The notes below the pieces were generated by a model. The model was given only the letters and a program-made list of their open reading frames with translations, was not told the origin of the DNA and did no database searches. Both the position numbers and the translations under genes were made by a program. From Hofstenia miamia (lineage: Eukaryota; Xenacoelomorpha; Acoela), in NCBI GenBank assembly GCA_004352715.1, contig SCFE01000039.1, positions 2,122,425 through 2,186,424 on the forward strand: 64,000 nt of DNA, in the 5' to 3' direction. The stretch's first letter is position 1. Each line of letters begins with the position of its first letter. Shown here piece after piece: positions 58,653 through 64,000 of this stretch.

Positions 58653-61600
58653 CAGCGAACTCTGTAAAATAGTGCGAAAAATTTGACGCGAGATGCAACA
58701 CTTAAGAGCTGATAGCTAGCTAAATAAAAAGTGGTATACGGAAAGCGGTCTTCTAAGAAATTGAAACCATCAAAGCCGAATTTTGAATAAAGCTAAATAA
58801 TGAAAGTAGAACAAAGTAAAATAATTAATCAGGGAAACAGAATTTGCGACTACTAAATGCTAACTAGTAAAAGCATTCATTCCAATTAACAAACTTCAGG
58901 TGGTTAGTGTTTACAAACTAATATACTAACATATCATAAAAGAAATCAAATTGGTAAAAAATAAGTTACCGTTTCAAATGCAGGAAATGTGTAACTACCT
59001 GTTTTCAAACGAAGATTGAAGAAGTGAAAGTATATTAATTTTCAAAAAAACCAGAATTTTTATACATAATTAAGATATTTCTAACCCACCAAATAACGGT
59101 CACTTTTGGTAGATCCCAAGTCCGAATTACCCATAAATAGTAAAATTAAAACAACTTTCAATTGGGAAAACAACAATCAATGCATGTTATGTTCATGCAT
59201 TCATTTCAATAATCATTTGAGATGAGAGGCTAATGCAGAATATTTTATTTTACTAATAAAGTCATTCCCTCTAATAAAATTTATAAAACTATTCTTCAGG
59301 TTATGAAAGCATCATATTAGTGATCATGGCAGATTGGATTCATAGTTTGATGCTTCATTGTTTCAGATTTTAACTGATTTTGGAATATGAAAAAAAGTTT
59401 AACAAAGCCAACATTTTCAAATACTAAAAATTTTGAGAAGACGATAATCTTCATTGTTGAGGCCTCAGAAAAGCGATCCATTATTAAAGATGTATGAACT
59501 AGGGAAGCTTTAACAGCCTGTGTCCGCTCCAACAACGTCAGTTAACATTGAAAGCTTTTTCTCAATATTCCATGTTTATTTGACTAAAAAATAATTGAAA
59601 TGCTAAACATCTTTAATATCTTTCACATTTCTATTATTTTTATTGGACGCGTTCTGGTTATATAGCTGTTAAAGTATCTCTCAGTAATATTTCATTATTT
59701 TTTGGAAATTTTCCCAATTTTTTTCTGGTTTTTAGTACCTAATGTATTACACATTCAGTTTGCATGGTTGACTCTTCCACATATACTTTAACTTAAGCGG
59801 GGAAAGGGCCTAAGTATATCCAATCAAAAAATTACGTCATAGAAACACCTTAACAACCCGTTTAAGTTCACAAATTACACAAAATTTCGTCACAAAATCA
59901 TTCCAAACAGGCATACATGTATTTTGTATAGAATACATTAATTAAAACTTTAAGTTGGGTTTTCTCCATTTCACAATTGGTAATTTTGGAAATATTCATT
60001 ACTGAATGTTGACGTTTGGCACACTTACTGACTGTGACATTCTCTAGTAACTGTCACTTTTCAAATTTCTGTATTTTATATCATTAATAAGGTACTCGAT
60101 CTTATGCAGACATTATAAACAATTTAATATTTGGCTCAACATTTATAAAAAGAAATTTAAAGAAAATTGAAGCATCATTGGCAAGATCAGATTCTAAGTT
60201 TTTTAAAAACATCATCATTGGTTATTATATAATGTTGTGCTGCCCTGCAATTAGGTGTTAATTAAGAGCCACCATGATTAATTAGTGCATTCATAACTTA
60301 GTAAAGGTTTCCTTATTTTTCATTTTCTTTTATTCGACCCTTCTACAAAAAAAATATTTTCACATTGTTGTTCTAAGAATTATACGAATCGGTTAAAATG
60401 GGATGTTTACTTTAAGACTAATTTCTGAAGAGTAATTGTAGAAAGTCTATAGTAATTATTCTAAAGCCATTTTAGTGCTAAAAATATGACAGACTAACCG
60501 AAATGGGCGCCGAAAACAACAAAGTGCCGAAAATTTTTGTTCCCGCTAATAATGCAATAACCTACGTGTACTCATTTATATTGCTTTCATGATTGGAACA
60601 GTGTAGACAGACAATCTATCGTTCGCGATTATGAAGAAATAAATGTTAATAAAATGTAGAGGTAGTAAAATTTAATTATTTCATTTGCCATTAAGATGAG
60701 TACTGAATTAAAACAACCGATGAATACAGTTTTTCAAATTTTGATAATTGACAACTTTCCAATTAAAATAAAAGAACGTAGTATGAGAAGGTAAGCAAAA
60801 CAAAATATTAAATAACTTTAAGCAGGGCAAATCTGCATTAATATAATGTACGTGAGAATGGAAAGAAAGCTCAAATGGTGTTAAATTGCTTCATTACCTT
60901 TTCGGTGAACTTGACTACGTCCCAACTTTATTACACAAAGAGGCGCGCTAATTTCTCATTCGTCAATTTTAATTGCCAGCTGAGGAAACACGCTTTCCTC
61001 AAAAATAAATCACGTTTTGCAAGAATCAGGGCACTTTGATGTCGTCAGATAGAGCACTTGGCAAACTTTGACCATTGTTTTTAATATACAAAACAAACAC
61101 TACAGAAAAATTGGCCAAAATTATTCCAATTTAGTTTTTGCTATTGAATATTAACCAGAGAAGAACACATTTTTATATTTTCATCTATTCAATGAACAAC
61201 TGATGGCTCTACAAGAACTACACAATTCAGCACATTTATTATTTATATGGTAGGTAATAAAATGAATGCAAATCTCAAATCTGTTCAAAAATATCACATA
61301 ATTGTCAAAATTATTGATGCGGAATAACGAGTGCTTTGAAATAACGAAAATGCTGTATTTGCATTAAAATGAATGTGCTGCTGTAATTTTTCTTAATCTC
61401 ACAATACTATGTGACAGAGTTGGAAATAGCTGCATTTCTTTAAGTCAAGTCAGCTGCGCCAGTTTCAGCCGGTTTCGGCCAGAGTTCAAACACTAGTTAT
61501 TTTTACACAAATGAATTAGAGGGATGATGTATAATGGCGGCTTTTTACTGCTTTAATTGTTAACTAATAGGTTTCCATTCATGCAATGAATCTCTAACGC

Positions 61601-61800
61601 AAAAGATATCATATAGCATCAACCATGAAAAATTGTTTTTAATTCCTATAAAATGGTTTTCAAAATACGTTTTGAGATTTTTATCGTAACCTCCATGATT
61701 ACTTTCAACGGACTTAGAGTTTGAAGAAAATTAAAATCTTAATAGTTTGGTAATAATACATGAAATTTATATATTCATATATCGACGCTTTATAAATGTG
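58653..61800. other. Otherwise no recognised feature
   Basis: Apart from the hAT remnant, AT-rich sequence without paired ends, domains or RNA genes that I could recognise. Confidence 0.5.
59440..59640 (+). pseudogene. hAT transposase C-terminal (dimerisation) remnant
   Basis: The plus strand reads, with stops, YELGKL, then PVSAPTTSVNIESFFSIFHV near 59515-59570, then YLTKK and LKC-TSLISF. The C-terminal dimerisation domain of hAT transposases has P(A/T)TS-xxxERxFS followed by a K..R..L..L block. TTSVNIESFFSIF fits with E kept and R changed to S. Stops interrupt it, and no hAT ends are clear nearby. Confidence 0.4.
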
Positions 61801-61822
61801 AATATATATATATATATATATA
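61801..61822. repeat. (AT)n at the head of a direct repeat
   Basis: AT repeats directly precede repeat copy A, just as 63778-63803 precedes copy B. Confidence 0.85.
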
Positions 61823-62052
61823 GACATCAGTTCAAGAAGGGCCCAAATCCACAAATTTTCAAAAATGATGTTTTTGCACAATTCTGTTCCTTTACCCAAC
61901 ATCTATCTTTATCTGTTCAAAAGAGTCCCAAGTCCAGTTCATACCATGTAGTTTTTGTGCAATCATTTCTTATATCATTTCAAGAAAGGCCCAACTCCTG
62001 GAGTTGGGCCTTTCTTGAAATGATATTGCGCCATCTATTTTTTCGCGGAATT
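61823..62052 (+). repeat. Unnamed direct repeat, copy A
   Basis: It starts GACATCAGTTCAAGAAGGGC and ends TTTCGCGGAATT. It is nearly identical to 63808-64000 (offset 1985 bases), apart from a few substitutions and an extra about 46-bp inverted segment near 61999-62040. Both copies are headed by (AT)n. Copy A leads straight into an ATG at 62053. The frame also stays open back through this repeat, but I take the repeat as non-coding. Confidence 0.8.
61972..62026. repeat. Perfect 55-bp palindrome
   Basis: Two 27-base arms, starting ATATCATTTCAAGAAAGGCC, are exact reverse complements around a single T at 61999. Copy B of the surrounding repeat has only the left arm, so the right arm arose by inverted duplication or fold-back in copy A. 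Confidence 0.9.
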
Positions 62053-62223
62053 ATGGCTGAAATATTAAGTGGTGCAAACGACGAAATTAGAGGTAAAAAG
62101 AGAAGAAATGAAAGCAAATGGAAGAAGAATGAAGATAAAAGGTTACGTGCGGAAGGAAAGGCATTCGTTTCGTCAAAGAATATTGAAATTTCGGAAAGGA
62201 AAACAGGAGAAAAATGCAGGTAA
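62053..62223 (+). pseudogene. Transposon-associated ORF with KTGEKC / KKCRF motif, frameshifted
   Basis: ATG at 62053 begins MAEILSGANDEIRGKKRRNE, then NEDKRLRAEGKAFVSSKNIE and ISERKTGEKCR, and stops at 62223. In the next frame the sequence continues GKKCRFIHSDMCNTNCAKKY. Invertebrate transposon-linked proteins of this kind show a basic K-RLR-GK-Y-S block, then a PARKxGxxC block and a KCRxKC block, so a one-base shift appears to break this copy between the two Cys blocks. That family match is from memory. A GT at CAG/gtaaaa is an alternative explanation: a splice donor. The product is a small basic Cys protein of unknown function. Confidence 0.4.
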
Positions 62224-62553
62224 AAAATGCAGATTTATTCATAGTGATATGTGCAATACCAATTGTGCGAAAAAATATTTTTCCTTACAAGTTTGTATAC
62301 AGTGCATGATTGTTTCGAAATAGAGTCCTTCTTATTACTTTTAGGGATGATCTTATTATCCCCATTAGAGTTTTATTCTATGTGAATACTTTCTAAAAGG
62401 ATTTCTAAAGTGTTCATTCTTACTCGTCTAATATTAACTTGCACTATACAGGTACATCAAACTAGGCCTACCGCATAAGCCCAGGCTCAATGACGGCAAA
62501 GAGAGTATGAATAACCCATAAAATAAATAAATAAATACTACAATTACCATNNN

Positions 62554-62588
<35 letters not shown>

Positions 62589-63309
62589 GCTGGGTGATGC
62601 GGGCTTTTTGAATTCAATTCAATTAGCATTGAAAAATTTGATAATCGATTGGGATATTGAAAACTAAACTTTAATATTTTTTTCCTATTTGTTCTTGTAA
62701 ACATAAGACTACGAAAAGTTTTAGCGTTTAGTGATTGTCTGATCTTATTTCCTCTTCTAAAATAATACACATGTTTAGAAGACGTCTAGAAGATGATTTA
62801 CAATATCATTGTTGGACACTAGATGTCAGACAGCAACGTTTAGAAATTGTGTTTTATAAAACGTTTAGAAGACATGCCTTAAGACATCTTACGACGTGTT
62901 ATACGACTATAAGACAGATATAAAACGTTTTATTGGTTACTGGGTGTTTCTTACAATAATGCATGTGTTATATTTTATATGTTATATGTTGTAATAATAT
63001 TGCATATATGTCTTTTAAAATTCTTAGAGAATTGAAATTTTCAAATTATTATCAGAATAATTTATGCAAAATTTCAGGACTAAAATATGATATCCATTCT
63101 TCAAAATGATCCATTTATGCAATATAAAACGTTTTTGTATTATTGCGACAAGATATAAAACAAATACAAAAACTCTTACATAATAATATGTTAATTTTTT
63201 AAAGCAACTGCTTCGCAAAATTATAATAGCAGCAAATAAATTTCCATATATTATTGCGGCTAGGATTTCTGTCACAGGTCAAGAGTTTCTCAACATAAAG
63301 AAACATCTC
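62224..63309. other. Mostly unrecognised, with (AT)n and repeated ACGTTTAGAAGA words
   Basis: NNN at 62551-62553 precedes (AT)n at 62554-62584. At 62770-62935 the words ACGTCTAGAAGATG, ACGTTTAGAAATTG, ACGTTTAGAAGACAT and AAAACGTTTTAT recur, suggesting a decayed short tandem or inverted repeat. No protein was recognised. Confidence 0.4.
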
Positions 63310-63696
63310 TTATCTGCCGCCGATGTTGCTTGACATTTTCGTAACTTGGCATACAATCCCGATTAAATATCCATCCCCTTTCCTTCCATCATAGCAGTGA
63401 AACCGGTATTTTTCTAATCGTGACTTTATAAAGGCGATTATTTCCCAGGTATCATTTCCAAGATCAAGGGTGGGAGTAATAAGATCATTTGGTGGAATTT
63501 CAACTCGGTTAAACATTGAACACATTTGATTTTTTATGATAACAGGCTTATTTGAAGCAATGAGATTGTAAACCCTCATATATTTTGTCTGAATGCGCAT
63601 TGCACACTTCTGCAACACGTATGCCTTGCAAAAACATGAAATAACGGAAATAACAAAGTGTACAGTTCCCTTATAATTTTTTTTGGCTGTCAGCAT
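63310..63696 (-). other. Coding-like segment, possibly MULE-transposon derived
   Basis: The minus-strand frame of 128 codons includes MRVYNLIASNKPVIIKNQMC, then RVEIPPNDLITPTLDLGNDT, then WEIIAFIKSRLEKYRFHCYD and GRKGDGYLIGIVCQVTKMSS before a stop. The middle and end have good protein character, unlike chance frames here. The GDGxLxGIVxQTxxM-like end recalls the block before the first Asp in metazoan MULE transposases, but I cannot confirm it. No host gene context was found. It lies between the two direct repeat copies. Confidence 0.35.
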
Positions 63697-63777
63697 ACTT
63701 GGCCAAGCTTAGGAACAATTAGCTAGCAACTTCTCGGGGTTATGCCAGGAAGTACATTAATTGAAATTGATTGAAAA

Positions 63778-64000
63778 TATATATCTATATATATATATAT
63801 ATGAGAAGACATCAGTTCAAGAAGGGCCCAAATCCAAAATTTTCAAAAATGATGTTTTTGGACAATTCTGTTCCTTTACCCAACCTCTATCTTTATCTGT
63901 TCAAAAGAGTCCCAAGTCCAGTTCATTAGCATGTAGTTTTTGTGCAATCATTTCTTATATCATTTCAAGAAAGCCCCAACTCCTGAAGTTTCGCGGAATT
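63778..64000 (+). repeat. Unnamed direct repeat, copy B, with (AT)n head
   Basis: AT repeats at 63778-63803 are followed at 63808 by GACATCAGTTCAAGAAGGGC and sequence parallel to copy A, reaching TTTCGCGGAATT at the window edge. In copy A that is the base before the ATG. Copy B therefore probably continues into a second ORF copy outside the window. Confidence 0.8.

Overview
This is an AT-rich, intron- and repeat-dominated piece of an invertebrate animal genome. The evidence is GT-AG introns of several kb, many (AT)n microsatellites, metazoan transposon families (hAT, piggyBac-like, Tc1/mariner, Tigger, Penelope-like, possible MULE and RAG1/Transib-like) and a Rab-effector gene of metazoan type. 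No operons, tRNAs or rRNAs were seen. A short TTAGGG-like tract sits inside one repeat, but it does not identify the taxon. The sequence is a draft scaffold: there is a 1000-N gap, a 228-N gap and several one- to three-N marks, most of them beside (AT)n runs.

The one host gene supported throughout lies on the minus strand and spans about 43.5 kb, from the start codon at 44012 to beyond the left part of the window. Seven coding exons were located by splice sites and reading frame: 43915-44012, 37717-37926, 33456-33607, 29275-29645, 5516-5847, 1984-2216 and 572-683. Their phases join perfectly (2, 2, 1, 0, 2, 1, 2), giving 502 uninterrupted codons. The N-terminus has the layout of a Rab27-type Rab-binding domain: an SHD1 helix, a four-CxxC FYVE-type zinc finger and an SHD2 helix with a WFY motif. 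This is the layout of synaptotagmin-like (Slp/bitesize) and Slac2 (melanophilin/MyRIP) proteins, which tether Rab-bearing secretory organelles for transport or docking. The rest is a Ser/Pro-rich linker. Any C2 domains would lie left of the window.

The introns and the right third of the window are filled with transposon debris. From left to right: a hAT-like MITE (2.6 kb), a 57-bp tandem repeat (3.4 kb), a piggyBac-like MITE (5.9 kb), a candidate defective RAG1/Transib-like transposon with CACAGTG termini and a 5-bp target duplication (16.5-17.9 kb), a Tigger 3' end (30.7 kb), a MITE carrying TTAGGG-like repeats next to the exon 3 splice donor (33.1 kb), a hAT MITE (34.2 kb), an inverted duplication of part of exon 2 (37.9 kb), a fold-back element (38.7 kb), a 290-bp tandem duplication (40 kb), a hAT MITE (42.1 kb), a Tc1-like element (42.7 kb), a piggyBac-like MITE (48.3 kb), a full-length but broken Tc1 element (50-51.7 kb), a 5'-truncated Penelope-like element with a hammerhead-like motif (51.8-52.9 kb), LINE remains (about 56 kb), a mariner/IS630-type element with long TIRs (57.4 kb), a hAT C-terminal remnant (59.5 kb) and two direct copies of an unnamed repeat (61.8 and 63.8 kb).

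The strongest candidate for something unusual is the RAG1/Transib-like element. Next are the hammerhead-like motif in the Penelope-like element and the telomere-like MITE at a splice site.
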